Shown here piece by piece: positions 10,171-21,322 of a stretch of 64,000 bases of DNA. The stretch is from Pleodorina starrii (taxonomy: Eukaryota; Chlorophyta; Chlorophyceae; Chlamydomonadales; Volvocaceae): contig BRXU01000045.1 of the NCBI GenBank assembly GCA_030267565.1, positions 74,501-138,500 of the forward strand, given 5' to 3'. Every line of letters begins with the position of its first letter. Within the stretch, counting starts at the first letter, position 1. The translations under genes and the position numbers were made by a program. The notes below the pieces were generated by a model. It did no database searches, had not been told where the DNA came from, and saw only the letters and a list, made by a program, of their open reading frames with translations.

Positions 10171-13100
10171 TCAGTTGTATCTCGACATGTTTTGCATCAT
10201 GGCGGGGTCGTCATTGGACATGGAGCCCAGCTCGGTGTCCATGGGGTAGGAGCCGAGCACGCGGAGGAAGGGGGCGGTCTCCTGCAAGTGCCTCAGCGCG
10301 TTCTGGCACCTAACCTCCATCAGACTGCCAACGAAGTCGACGTAGAAGAGGTAGTTGAAGTTCTGACGGGTGACGCTGCTGCCGTCCTGGAGGGGGGGGG
10401 GGAGGGAGGGGTTGGAGGAGGGAGGGGTTGGAGGAGGGGTGGGGGTGGGGGAGGGATGGGGCGGTGAATGCGACCAGAGGGAGGGAGGAGGGGAAAGGGG
10501 GAAAGGAGGACAACCCGCGCCTCGACTACTGTACTTGGATGCGGTCCCCAAATCGCAACCAACAAACCGACCAACCAACTGACCATCGTACGACAACGTG
10601 TACGGCAAGTCGCTCTCACCTGCGACGGGATCTGTACGATGGGGTTGCTCCGCATGGGCCGCGACTCCACCTGCGAACAGCGAGAGAGCGAGAGAGAGGG
10701 AGAGAGGGAGGGGGAGAGAGTCAGCGCAACTACCACTAGACACCTACTACTCCTGTCGTACAAACACAAACCCACCGTCCGCCCTGCTCCCCCTCCCTCC
10801 CTCCCTTACCTCACCCTCGCCCGAGGTCAAAATGCCCCACATCACAAGCACTTCCCACCCCCTAAAACCCCTCCACCCCATCACCCAGCCACACACCCTA
10901 AGCCAGCCGGTCAAGCACACACACCTCCCCCTCCCCCTCCCCTCCCCCACACCCTAACACACCCCCCCTTGCCTTTGCCAGGTCAATGTCCCGCAGCGCA
11001 AACACCGACAGCGCCTTGAACAGCTGCCCGGGACCCGGCTGGAGAGAAAACACGATCGAGGTCTTGTAGTTGCGGGTGTCGTTTTCATTGGTCACAAGAG
11101 GGTCCCTGAGGAGGAGGCGGAGGCGGAGAGAGGAGGCAGAGCAGCGACAGGAGGTCAAGCAGCGACAGGCGGTTCTTAAGGGTTTCAAGGTTTCAAAAGG
11201 GCAGCCGGGCGTCGACTGGCTGCGGCAGCGGGCAGCCCAGGGCGGTTGCAGGGGCAGCCAGCCAGCCAGCCATCTTACCCACCGCCCCAACTCACTCACT
11301 CCCCCACCTCCTCCACCCAATCCCTCCACCCCTCCACCCCCACCCTCCCTCGACCCCCCCACCTTGACAGCACAATGAACCTGGTCACGTTGTCCTTGAC
11401 GTCCTGAATACCCTCCTCCAAAACATCCAACCCGTACAGCTCAGCGGCGCGACGGGAGCAGATGGCGCCAACGCCCTGGGTGTAGGGGGGAGAGGGTGCG
11501 TGTGGGTATGTGCGTGGTGGTGGGTGTGGGGATGAGGGGAGGGCGGTGGGCACCCGGGGTGGCGGTGAGGGCAGCAGCCGATGGCGCCCTCACGCCCCCA
11601 CGGTGCACGTGTCATACACACACACGCCCACACACCTGCAGCCCCTGCCGAGCCACGATCTGCGCCGCCCCCGCCGTATCGTCCACCGCCTCCTTCACCA
11701 CCGCCATGCGCCGCAGGTAGGCGTCGCACTGAGCCAGAGCCTGAGGGCGGGGAGAGAGAGAAGGGGGGGGGGGAGGGAGAGGCAGACGGGAAGGGAAGGG
11801 AAGGGGGGTGCTTGGTGAAATTGGGTGGTGTGGTTGGTGGCCAAACCCCTCCACCCCAACACCCACCCCAACACCACTCCACCTCAACACCCACCCCCAC
11901 CCGGAAACCCACCCCAACACCCACCCGCCCACTCCACCCACCCCCACCCACCCCAACCCCATACCGACCTGTGGGTGGCTCATGACCCTCTTGAGGTCGT
12001 CCTTCCTGCTCCCCGGCAGCGCCACCAGACAGTGGTTGATGGCCAGTGAGGTCTCCCCAATGATGTGCAGTCGGTACCGGATCAGCAGGTCGTACACCGC
12101 GTGGATGGAGCCACCCAGCGAGTTCTCAATGGGCAGCACGGCGCGCTCCGACATCCACTGACTGAGGGCCTGGAGGGGGGGGAGGGGTTGGGGTTGGGAG
12201 GGGTAGGGAGGGGTGGTGGGGGGGTGGGGGGGGGGAGTCAAGGGCTTTGGCCTTGGCCTGACAGCAACCTGAAACGCCGTCGACCCCCCGCAGATTCAAC
12301 ACACGACCGACCCACCGACCGAGCGACCACCCGACCAACTAGCTAGGAACCCAAACCGAACCAGCAGCAAAAGCAGCAGCAGGTCCCGCAGGTCCCGCGG
12401 TCCCCCGGATCTCGGCAACCTCCCCCGGCGGGGCCCTCCCCCTCTCCCCCCACAGGCGCCACTGTGGTGCCGGTGGGGGGTCGCCAGCAGCCCCCCACCC
12501 TCCACCCACCCCGGGTACCGGTGGGGCGGTGGGAGAGGGCGGATGGAGTGCGGTCCGCCTCTGGTCCTCCGTTCCTCAGACTCCCAGTCCCTCCCAGACC
12601 CAGTCCCCGTCAGCCGCCCACAGTCGCCCATCCCAGTCCCCCAGCCTTCCTGTGATTCCTGTGATCCCCATACCCCAAATCCCCAATCCTCCCCTTTCCC
12701 TTCCCAGTCCCCATTCCCCAGTCCAACACGTTCCACATGTCCGAGCACTCAAAGGCCCCACCCCAGTCCCAGTCCCTCGGGGCCCACGCACGCACGCACG
12801 CACTTGGAAAGCGACCTCGAACTGGTCGCAGGGCAGCGGCTCAAAGTCGGGGCACGACTTGCGGGCCGCCACCTCGCTGTAGGCGCCGGGCACGCCCTGG
12901 TACGCCACCTTCGCCGCGACGTAAGACGGATTGCTGAGCTGCGCAAGCCGGGACGTTCGACGCGCGCAAGACAAAAACAATACGTCATATGTCGTGGCAG
13001 TTTTGTCGCAACAAAAGGGTTTGAAATAGAGAATGGACCAACTCGCGGAACGCGATTTGGACGATACAATGCAAGGCCGTCGGGGCTTGACACACGATCA

Positions 13101-13488
13101 CATGTTGCATAATTGCGATGCATAATTGCGGTAATTCAGTTCAGGAATGGGTCGCGCGCAAATGGCGCACCTCCTCGATTGACAGGTTCGCCGCCTTGGC
13201 AATCAGCGACGATGTAAGGACCGCCCCAGATCCGAGCGATGCCACAAGCCGATGATCCGTAACACCCGCGGGGGGCCGCCCAAACATGGGAGACGACGAG
13301 GTCGAAGCGTCAACGCTGCGGGTCGCAGCCGCGGGCGCCTCCATGGCCGCGGTCCGGCCGCTGCTGGATGGCTGATTCGCAGACACCTCGGCCACACGCG
13401 AAGCTAAGCAGATACGGTTGCAAACGTTACGGCCAGCTCTCAATGGCCTCGCGCCAGTCGGCTTTTGCAGACCATACGTGCGCTGCAT
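10171..13488 (-). CDS. ADT: Plastid arogenate/prephenate dehydratase
   Basis: Eight minus-strand exons: 13171-13488, 12804-12938, 11969-12169, 11636-11740, 11363-11475, 10973-11105, 10620-10670 and 10171-10386, giving 423 residues. The enzyme removes water and CO2 from arogenate (or prephenate) to make phenylalanine (or phenylpyruvate). Residues 1-70 are basic and Ser/Ala-rich, as in a plastid transit peptide; the ATG chosen starts [10 protein letters not shown]. The catalytic domain begins [13 protein letters not shown] (about 116), with [17 protein letters not shown] and the essential TRF triplet (284-286) in [13 protein letters not shown]-terminal ACT regulatory domain follows, with [17 protein letters not shown] in place of the usual GALF motif and the phenylalanine-binding ESRP (337-340). 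Feedback inhibition by phenylalanine is therefore likely. Which substrate is preferred cannot be read from the sequence. The intron after DIDLAK has a GC donor. Confidence 0.93.
10671..10972 (-). other. GC-AG intron in the dehydratase gene
   Basis: The exon ending ...CTGGCAAAG is followed by GCAAGG, not GT. Using this GC donor and the acceptor GTTCGCAG gives DIDLAK joined to VESRPM, exactly the family sequence. The nearest GT downstream would insert Gly-rich residues and break the ACT domain. GCAAG is the known consensus for GC-AG introns. Confidence 0.85.
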
Positions 13489-15000
13489 CGTGTTAGTGGA
13501 TCCGGCACATGCAGAAAAGAAAAATGGATGTTCAGAGTCAGCGTCGCTTACAGGAAAAAACCAATAGGCGTCAGCAGTGTTGCAAACTTGTCCGAGATGC
13601 GGGGCTGCCGTACTGGCACGATTCGCTGAGTAGGGCTGAGTCCTCGCCTTTGGCTTGTCGCCGTCCGGGCAGTCCTCTACGTGCAGGTGCTGAAATGTCG
13701 GACTGAGGCCGTTGGCCGGGACCAAGCTCGACGCTTGACTGGAGCAAAACGAGTGACTAAAGCGAACTGCCTTACCTGTCGAACCGTTTCACTGCCTCTG
13801 ACGATGACTGTACATGGAAAGTTAGCAGCCCCGTCGCACAGGCCACGACAATCGGCTAACGCGCTGCTCGGGTTACATGGCCGGGGACGTACAAAGCTGA
13901 AGGTCAGTAGTTGGCCATGGCCAGTCGACATCTTCCTCTTCCGTTTACAGGTCAGTGGACTCCCGACGCATGCGGAACGGCATGAAGACAGATACACTTC
14001 AGCAGACTGCCTACGGGGCTTTGCACACCAGCACCATTCTTCGTCTAACCAACTGATCCGTTGGGGCAGTTGAAACTACCAACCGCTACCCCACGAACAA
14101 GTACACAACCCTGACACAACCGTCAAAAAAACCAGGGTTTGAATCTGTGCGTGACGAGCCGCTTATCCGAGCTTATTGATGTATGCTATCACGTAGCGCA
14201 TGTCTATGAAAACGTTCAACACTGGCGCCGTCAACAACTTTTCAACTGCCTACCGGCGCCCCACGGCGCCGCACGCGCTCGCTCTCTCTCTCTCTTTCTC
14301 TCTTTCGACCAGTCGAGTCGAACGTCCCCACCCCCCAGCAGCGAGCACGCAGTCCGTATAGCTTAAGCTACCTATGTACATCACACGCTCCTGACCCCCC
14401 TCTCTCCGTTTCCCCACAATCTACACGGCGACGACTCCCTCTCGGAATTCCTCTAAATACGTTGCGCTTCGCGTCGCCCTCCGCCCGAGGGCATGGCAGG
14501 GGAAGAGAGGCAGGAAGCATCTCACAGCCCGGCAGCGTCTCACCGGTCTTGTGCCGTAGAAAATAATACGACAAACAGCGCGCCGCTGCAAAAATAGCAT
14601 ATGAAGGCAGTCAGGTTCATGTCGAACCCCCAGTTCAGCATGCACAGCACGGCGCAGCACGGTACGGCAAGCGTAAAACTCGTCCTGTGTGGAGAAAGAG
14701 AGAACGAACGCAGCCCGGTCCGATTCGACCCCAGACCCCACGTTCCGATCTGAAGACCCAAGGTCCTAAACCGGGCTCCAGGGGGAGGGCTAAATTCCGT
14801 CACCGTCAATAAGCTCCAATAACTGCCAACGCCACAACCCGACATTTCGCCAACCGCCAATACCGCAACTCCCAACCGCAGCCGCAACCCAGGAATCAGC
14901 GTTCGTCATCTACCACCCTCACTACCTCAGCCCCTCGGGACGACCTCGCTCGCCGACTCGCTAAAGACGATGGCCCAACAACCGTCCCTCCAACCGTCCC
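13489..15000. other. Region between ADT start and BST4 stop
   Basis: About 1.5 kb holding the ADT promoter and the 3' untranslated region of BST4. A CT-rich run occurs at about 14280-14310. Open frames here have no recognisable features and no splice-consistent partners. Confidence 0.5.
13945..13949 (-). terminator. Possible TGTAA poly(A) signal for BST4
   Basis: TTACA on the plus strand (TGTAA on the transcribed strand) lies about 1.05 kb past the BST4 stop. TGTAA is the usual poly(A) signal in chlamydomonadalean nuclear genes. A five-base match is weak evidence by itself. Confidence 0.35.
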
Positions 15001-18000
15001 TCACAGCTGGTTGCGCCAGTCCGGGCGCGTCCGCGGCCGCGCGCTCCGGACCTCCGTCGAGGCACTGCTGTACCCATAACTGTTTCCGTTGCCATTTCCG
15101 TTGCTGTAACCGCTTTCGCCGTTGCCCGTTCCGTTACCGCTACCGCGCGCGGCGGCGCTGCGGGAGCGTCCCGCCAGGCCGCCGAAGCGCCGCAGCGCCT
15201 CATCGTCCGCGTCATCGGCGCCGCTGCCGTACCCGCCGTCGTACGACGCCGACGGCTCGTCGTCCGCCGACGCGGACGCCTCCTCCCGGCCTGCCCGAAG
15301 CGCCGCAAGCTCCTCCCGCCAGTTTGCAGCGCGGCGGGCGCTGCCGCTGCGGCTGTCGCTCTCACTGCCGCTGCCGCTGGCGACGGCCGTCGCCGCCGAC
15401 GGTGCAACGGCAGCGGCGGCGGTCTCGCGCTTGGCACCTTCTGCCGCCGCCGACTTCGTCGGCTTGGGGCTGGCGGCGGCGGCGGCAGGCTCCGCCACCA
15501 CCTCCACCACCGCCGCCGCCGCTGGCGGCGCCGCCGCCGGCGTGCCGGCGGTCATGCCGTCAGCGAGCTTGGACAGCTTCGCCGCCGCCGCAGCGGCGCC
15601 GTCAGCCAGCCCCGAGAAGCTCATCGTAAAGCCGGCGCCGGAGACCGGCGGCGGCGCCGCTGCCGCCCCCGCGGACTTTCCGTTCGACGCCGGCGGCTTG
15701 ATTGGCGGCGGCGCCGGTACCGCCGTTGCCGCCGCCGGCGGCACCATGCCGGTTCCGGCGGAGGCGCGCGGGAAGGACGCCGTCGGTCGGCCGGGCGACG
15801 TCGGCCGCGGCGAGCCGGCGCGCGAGCCAGGCTGCCCCTGCCCCTGGCCGCCCTGAGCGCCCTTGGGCGACGGCGCCCGCGGCGGCGCCGGCGCGACGGC
15901 GCCGATGCCGTTCCGGACGTTGCTGAAGAGCGACGCGACGGTCCGCATCACGCCCGGCTGCGACGACGACGACGGACCCGTGGGACTGTCGCTGCGGCCA
16001 GCAACAGACGGCACGACCACCGGCGTAGCGGCGGCGGCGGCCGGCGCCGCCGGCGCCGCCGCCGGCGGGGGCAGCGAAGACTGCCCTGTCGTGCGGCCCT
16101 GCCGTACTGCGGCGATGTACTGTACGACGTCCTGGTCGTCCTTGATCAGGCTGACCACGTCGGTTTGGGCGCGGGTGCAGATGACATCGAGGGGAAGGAT
16201 GCTGCCAAGGGAGGGACGGGGGTGGAGGGGAGGAGAGGGAGGAGTCAAGTGGGGCGAGGGAGGGAGGAGTTATGAAGTGGAATGGAGTCATGAGCAACCG
16301 AGACACATTACCCTTCCGGTCGAGGGTTCCAATCACAAACCAGCGTCGGCTAAATAGTACGGCCCAGTTCCGATGTAGTACAACAACACGGTACGGCAAG
16401 ACTCACCCAAAGGGCTCCTCAATGGTGATGCCAATCTCATCTGCGGTTGGAGTGTTGAGGGGAGGGGAGGGAGGCAAGTACGACATGGGGGAGTCAGTTC
16501 GAACACGGTATTACGGCAAAAACAGTCTGAATGCGGCCACAAGACAGGGAACCGCATATCACCACCATCAGCCATATCGAGCCAGCCCACCCCGCCCCCT
16601 CCCCTCCCCCCTTTCCCAATACACACAGGCACACACGCACACGCACTCACCGATTCCCAGCAGCAGGAAGCCGATGAGTGCAATGACGGGCAGCATGGAC
16701 CAGTGGTAGCGCTCCCACAGCCCCAGAGGCAGCAGAGCCAACCAGATGGTCAGGAAGCGGGCAGTGTGCCTGGGGAGGGGGGGGAGTAGGAATGGCGGTG
16801 AGGGTGGTGGCTTGAGATGTTCACTGAGAAACTGGGCGGCCGCCGCGCCCCGGATACACACAGCCCACCGAACCCCGCGAACAAATAGTCCCAATCGCCG
16901 CAGTACGGTACTACACACCCCCGGGCCCCCCCGGGCCTCGCCCTTTCTCTCCCTCCCTAAAACCCTGTGCCGTACCGTGTGTATGACACCGGGATGGGTG
17001 TGCGCAGCAGTCGCTCGCAGCCTCCCAGCGCATCGTAGAAGAAGGTGACGTTCTCCTGCATCTGCAGCGCCTGGAACTCGGAGATGGAGAGCTGGCGGGT
17101 GAGCTCGGAGAGCATGCTGATGGCCTTGATGGGACTGAGGGGAGCGGCAGGAGAGGGGAGCGGAAGGAGGAGGGGGGGGGAGGAGAGGGAGGAAGGACGG
17201 ACTCTAAAGACGGAGGAACGGACGGATGGGAGCGTAGGACCCAGCAGCATGCCGGCTTACTTTGGGATTGCGCGGGCAGGGCGGGTGTGTGCGTGTGCGT
17301 GCACGTGTGTGTATATGTGTGAATGCGGGGCGGACGGGAAGACGGGGAAGAACAGGGGACGGGGCGGGTCAGCTCCGACTGCAGGGCAGCTATGATGGGC
17401 CGTGATGAGCCCCCCCCACCACCACCCAGGCGCCAGCCCCCCCAGCCCCATCCTCACCGGTGCTGCGCGTTACACAGCATGTCGATCTCCTGCTGACTCC
17501 ACCTGGGCTGAGCCTTGGACAGCTCGGTGCGCAGGTCGGCGTCCTCCTGCGGACAAACACCCGTTGACAAACACCCGCGGCGCCGAGTTTGAGAATTGAG
17601 GTTGTTCGTTCTCAGCTCTCAACTTTCGACAGGCCACGGACCACACGCGAGGCCAGGAGACAGGCTCGCGCGCGTGCTCTCCGCTTCGCAAACGCGCATG
17701 GGTGGATGGGTGGGTGCGGGCGGCGTCTCTCGACTGTTGGGGGGTCGTTCTCATCCGGGTGCAGCACCGCGAGTGACGGGTAGCGAAGCAACTCTCAACC
17801 AACCAACCAACGGTAACCGACCAACGAACCTGCAGGTGCGCCTGCAGCGCGCGGCAGAAGCCCACCGTCCACTTGCCCACCGCCTCGCGCCCGGCGACAT
17901 CCTCCGGCGGAATGAACGTCACGGCCTGTCGTGGAGGGAGCACGTGCGTGGGGGGTGCACGTGGGGGGTGCACGTGGAGGGTGCACGTGGGGTTTTCATC

Positions 18001-19541
18001 AAGAATAAATATGCGGAAAGCGCAGCTGCGGGAACGGTGGCGACGTTAGCGAAAACGGACGCCGGAGGCGGGGGCCACAGTGAAGAAGAAGAAGACGAAG
18101 AACTGCGGTGGTTCCGAATGACGACGTGCCCCTCTAGCCAGCCAGTACCCAGTGACCGCAGTCGGTCAGTCAGTCAGTCAGGCCCGCACCTGGTTCGCGA
18201 TGTTGCGCGCGCGGTTCAGGATGCCTCCCCAGATCTTCCGCGCCTCATCGAAGCGGCCGTAGGAGGAGTTGGTCCGGAAGACCAGCAGCAGCGACAGCGC
18301 GAAGGAGGTGAGGCCCTGAGGCTCAGCGGAGGTGAGCGTCAGCCTGGCGAGGGGCAAGGGAGCAGGGGCAGGGGGAGAGGAAGAGGGGCAGGAAGTGAGG
18401 GGGGTGGCTGTGAAAGGTGGTGCTGGTGCTGGTATGGGACCGTTCCCTCCACACCTATGGACACGCGGGTTATCTGAAAAGCGCACCCCCCACACCGTGA
18501 GGGTGCACAGACCCACAGACACAGCGGCGGCGCGCGCGCATGTAACGATGTTGGCACGCGGCGGCGGTTGGTGGTTGGCAGTTGGCGGTTGTGGCTTACT
18601 TGGGCAGATAGGCGGGCAGCACCCCGGACTCGATGCATGTCTCGTAGAAGCCGAACAGCGCAGCCCACGCCAGCACCACACCCATGGGGTGGCTCAGGGT
18701 GCGAATGATGCGGGACCTGCGGGTTTGGGATTCGGGTTGGGATGCAGACTTGGGATTCGGGTTTGGGATTTGGGTTTGGGGTTCTTTGGGATTTGGGTTT
18801 GGGGGGAAGAGGTAGAGGGGTAGGAAAGACGAACTGCAGCGGAAGAACCGAGGCGTGGGCGTTGGGCGGGTTGTTTTTTGTTGTTATCGATGCCATGACA
18901 GTGGGCTACAGAGATCAGACCCTGGGAAGGGCAGAGCCAGCCGCCCATGCTTGAAGGTACTGACAGTCGGGGAGGGGTTGTTGTTCGTGGGGGACCGCGT
19001 GACGGGACGCGGGGGACATTGTTTGTTTTCGACTGTGTAGGGGCGGGGGCAGGGGCAGGAGATGGAGGCCGAGGGGTGATTGCGCATTTGCCGATCTGGG
19101 TTGGCCCGGGGCCCTTTTTGAGTCGGCCCCAACGGACGACCTACCCTGGCATGGTCTTCAGGTTGTACAGGTACCGGTTTACGTCCCGGTGCTTCGCCCA
19201 CAGGGCAAAATCATAAACCTGCAAGCCGGATTACAACGTGATCGTCAGGAAAACCATGCGCGCAGTGCAGTCAATTTCGACACCGCCGACGTTGCAGGTG
19301 CTGCCGGGTCGATAATGGTCAACATGCAAACTAAAATCCTTGAATTTTTACATAGGAAACATACCGTGCGACGATATTGCCTTGTGACAGTATCCTTCGG
19401 TAGCTCCTTGACAGGGGGCGGAGGAGCGGCTCCCGAGGTGGCATCGACTCGCAGCGCTCGACGCAGGACGCAGGAGCGCTGCGGCAGCCAGTTTAGGCGA
19501 GAATTCTGAGCCCGACCGCCGACTTTGAGCTGGGATTGCAT
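15001..19541 (-). CDS. BST4: Bestrophin-like channel with Rubisco-binding tail (BST4/RBMP1)
   Basis: Ten minus-strand exons: 19365-19541, 19145-19218, 18600-18716, 18190-18343, 17830-17925, 17458-17546, 16976-17134, 16651-16769, 16407-16440 and 15001-16201, giving 739 residues. Residues 1-59 look like a plastid targeting region (MQSQLKVGGRAQ start). Residues 60-380 are a bestrophin anion-channel domain: VYDFALWAKHRD, SRIIRTLSHPMGV, SLLLVFRTNSSYGRFDEAR, the aromatic pore region MQENVTFFYDAL, a hydrophobic pair around WLALLPLGLWERYHW, and GIDEIGITIEEPFGILPLD. Plastid bestrophins pass bicarbonate or chloride across thylakoids. About 360 further residues form a disordered Ala/Pro/Ser/Gly tail that contains NWREEL (633-638) and ends in DWRNQL (734-739). 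Both fit the Rubisco-binding motif [D/N]W[R/K]xx[L/I/V/A]. This layout matches Chlamydomonas BST4/RBMP1, found on thylakoid tubules in the pyrenoid. Confidence 0.93.
15004..15021 (-). other. BST4: Rubisco-binding motif 2, C-terminal DWRNQL
   Basis: The last six codons of BST4 read DWRNQL followed by TGA, preceded by basic residues RPRTRP. In Chlamydomonas this motif class contacts the Rubisco small subunit and is often found at extreme C-termini. Function here is inferred from the match. Confidence 0.85.
15307..15324 (-). other. BST4: Rubisco-binding motif 1, NWREEL
   Basis: Residues 633-638 of BST4 read NWREEL with the basic context SARRAA just before. It fits the published motif and lies about 95 residues before the second copy, in a tail otherwise lacking Trp. 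Confidence 0.85.
17941..17992. repeat. Tandem CACGTGGGGGGTG repeat in a BST4 intron
   Basis: Four adjacent copies of a 13-base unit beginning CACGTG sit just inside the acceptor end of intron 4, directly upstream (in transcription sense) of the exon at 17830-17925. Each unit contains a palindromic CACGTG (E/G-box core). Confidence 0.8.
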
Positions 19542-21322
19542 GGCTGCACAAAGATCCAGTGAACAGCCGCTACCGCGCGCGTAGTAGGATAGCCGGTTGG
19601 CCGACTCTCGTCAAGATACCGTCTGCCTAAGGATGTAAAACTAAGAATTATATCTATGCACGCAATTCGGGCCAATGGATTGTCTAGCCAGGGTTGGCTT
19701 TAGCGCATGTTCTGGTCAAGCGTCGCCGTCGTACAAAAATGGTGCAACTGGCAACAGACCACAATCGCCCCCCAGACCCAACAACGAGCAAAACCTCATA
19801 CGTACAGAATTGACGTGTCCGGGCTGAGTACAGGTCCATGGCAGTGCTCATGTTGTTGGTCGTTGGCATCGAGCGGAGATGGCTCTTTGCAGACAAAGTA
19901 CTTCGTGACGACGGTTCATAGGCCTTGACAATGCGTCCAAAAGGTGGGTCTGAGCAGTTGCTTCTCCCTACAAACAATAGAAAAGCTGCTCTCTGCTGAC
20001 CGATCGATGGCGAGCGCAGTCCCATGGGTCAACCGTAAACCTGGAATGGCATGGCTGCTGCCTGCTGGGCAGGACCCGTTGGCAAGACCTCTGGACTCAG
20101 GCGATGCACAGACCGGATTCATCTCCATCCAACTTAAAAACTTGATTGACTGACGCGAAACGCGAACGACTGTGGGGGGTTTGCATTTCGTTATTACGAC
20201 TCCTCTCTACCACTGATGTGACAAATCGTACCTGGCAAACCCCCCTGCCCCCTCCCTGCCGCCGTCGTTCGGCCTCTCGCCTCGGCTGCCGCCGGGCGGC
20301 CACTCACCCAGGAGGACAACTGCCCTGGCGGCAGCGGCGGGTCGTTACATGAATCGATCAAACAACCCGCCGGCGCACCCCAAAAATAAACCACCACCAC
20401 CAGGTAGCTCCTTGACTCGTCTGGGGCACATCCTAACATACATACACGTCATCCTAAAAGAGGCGGGCGGGGCTGCACTCCTCCATGGGACCACCCTTGA
20501 GGTGTTGGAGCACCCCTTCTTTCCCCCCTTCCTTCCTCTTGACTCTTAGATCGACCCTACAGACAGACCGAGAGACCTCACGACGGCGGACGGACTGCAG
20601 CACTGCAGACCGGCCTCCCTTCCCCCCGTCCGAAAATATTCGCGCACCGCCTCACTGCATCTGCTCGGGACTGTTTCCCCCCTCCCCTCCCCCTCCAACC
20701 CGCCGCCTCCGCCCACCGACCGGCACATTGCCACAGCGCACCAAACTGTGACAGCAATGCCGGCCGAGAGCCGAGCGGGCAAAGGAAAAGAAAACGGGGA
20801 CGGGAAGCGGGTGGGGGCGGGCGGGCGGGGGACACAACGCCACACACACGCCATGCTACTCGGCCCTATAGAGCCCCATCTGCAACAACGTCGGCCACAG
20901 CGACCCACAGCATCCCTCGGTCCTCCGTTCCACGCACAAGAGGGCGAGGTGGGTCGTTGTCTTCCCGCCTCGTTGTGTGCCAACGTCACGTGGTTAAGAC
21001 CCCAATGATAGGTAAGGGGGGTTTCACGTCCATGTCCTTACGGCGCCGCGCCTTTTTCCGTCGCCGCTGCCTTTTCCCCCTCCCCCCCTCCCCCCCTCTT
21101 GTGTACCTCCCCGAGCTCTTCCCCTTGCCCTCCCCCGCGCCAGCCCACCCGCGTCAACCCACCCGCGTCAACCCACCCGCGTCACCCCTCCCGTCCCTCG
21201 CCTATTAGCACCAAACCCTCAGCCATCCTCCTTTCCCCGTCCGTCGCCAACCCACTCTTCCTACTCGGCTGCCCCCCAAAAAACAATCACATCTCCCCCC
21301 TCTTCAAGTCTAAACCAGCCCC
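19542..21322. other. Region between BST4 start and MRT4 stop
   Basis: About 1.8 kb with the BST4 promoter and the MRT4 3' flank. No coding frame was recognised. The part nearest BST4 (19540-20240) is less GC-rich than the rest. Light- or CO2-response elements cannot be assigned by eye. Confidence 0.45.
20345..20349 (-). terminator. Possible TGTAA poly(A) signal for MRT4
   Basis: TTACA on the plus strand, about 975 bases past the MRT4 stop, reads TGTAA in the transcript. It is a plausible but unproven poly(A) signal. Confidence 0.35.
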
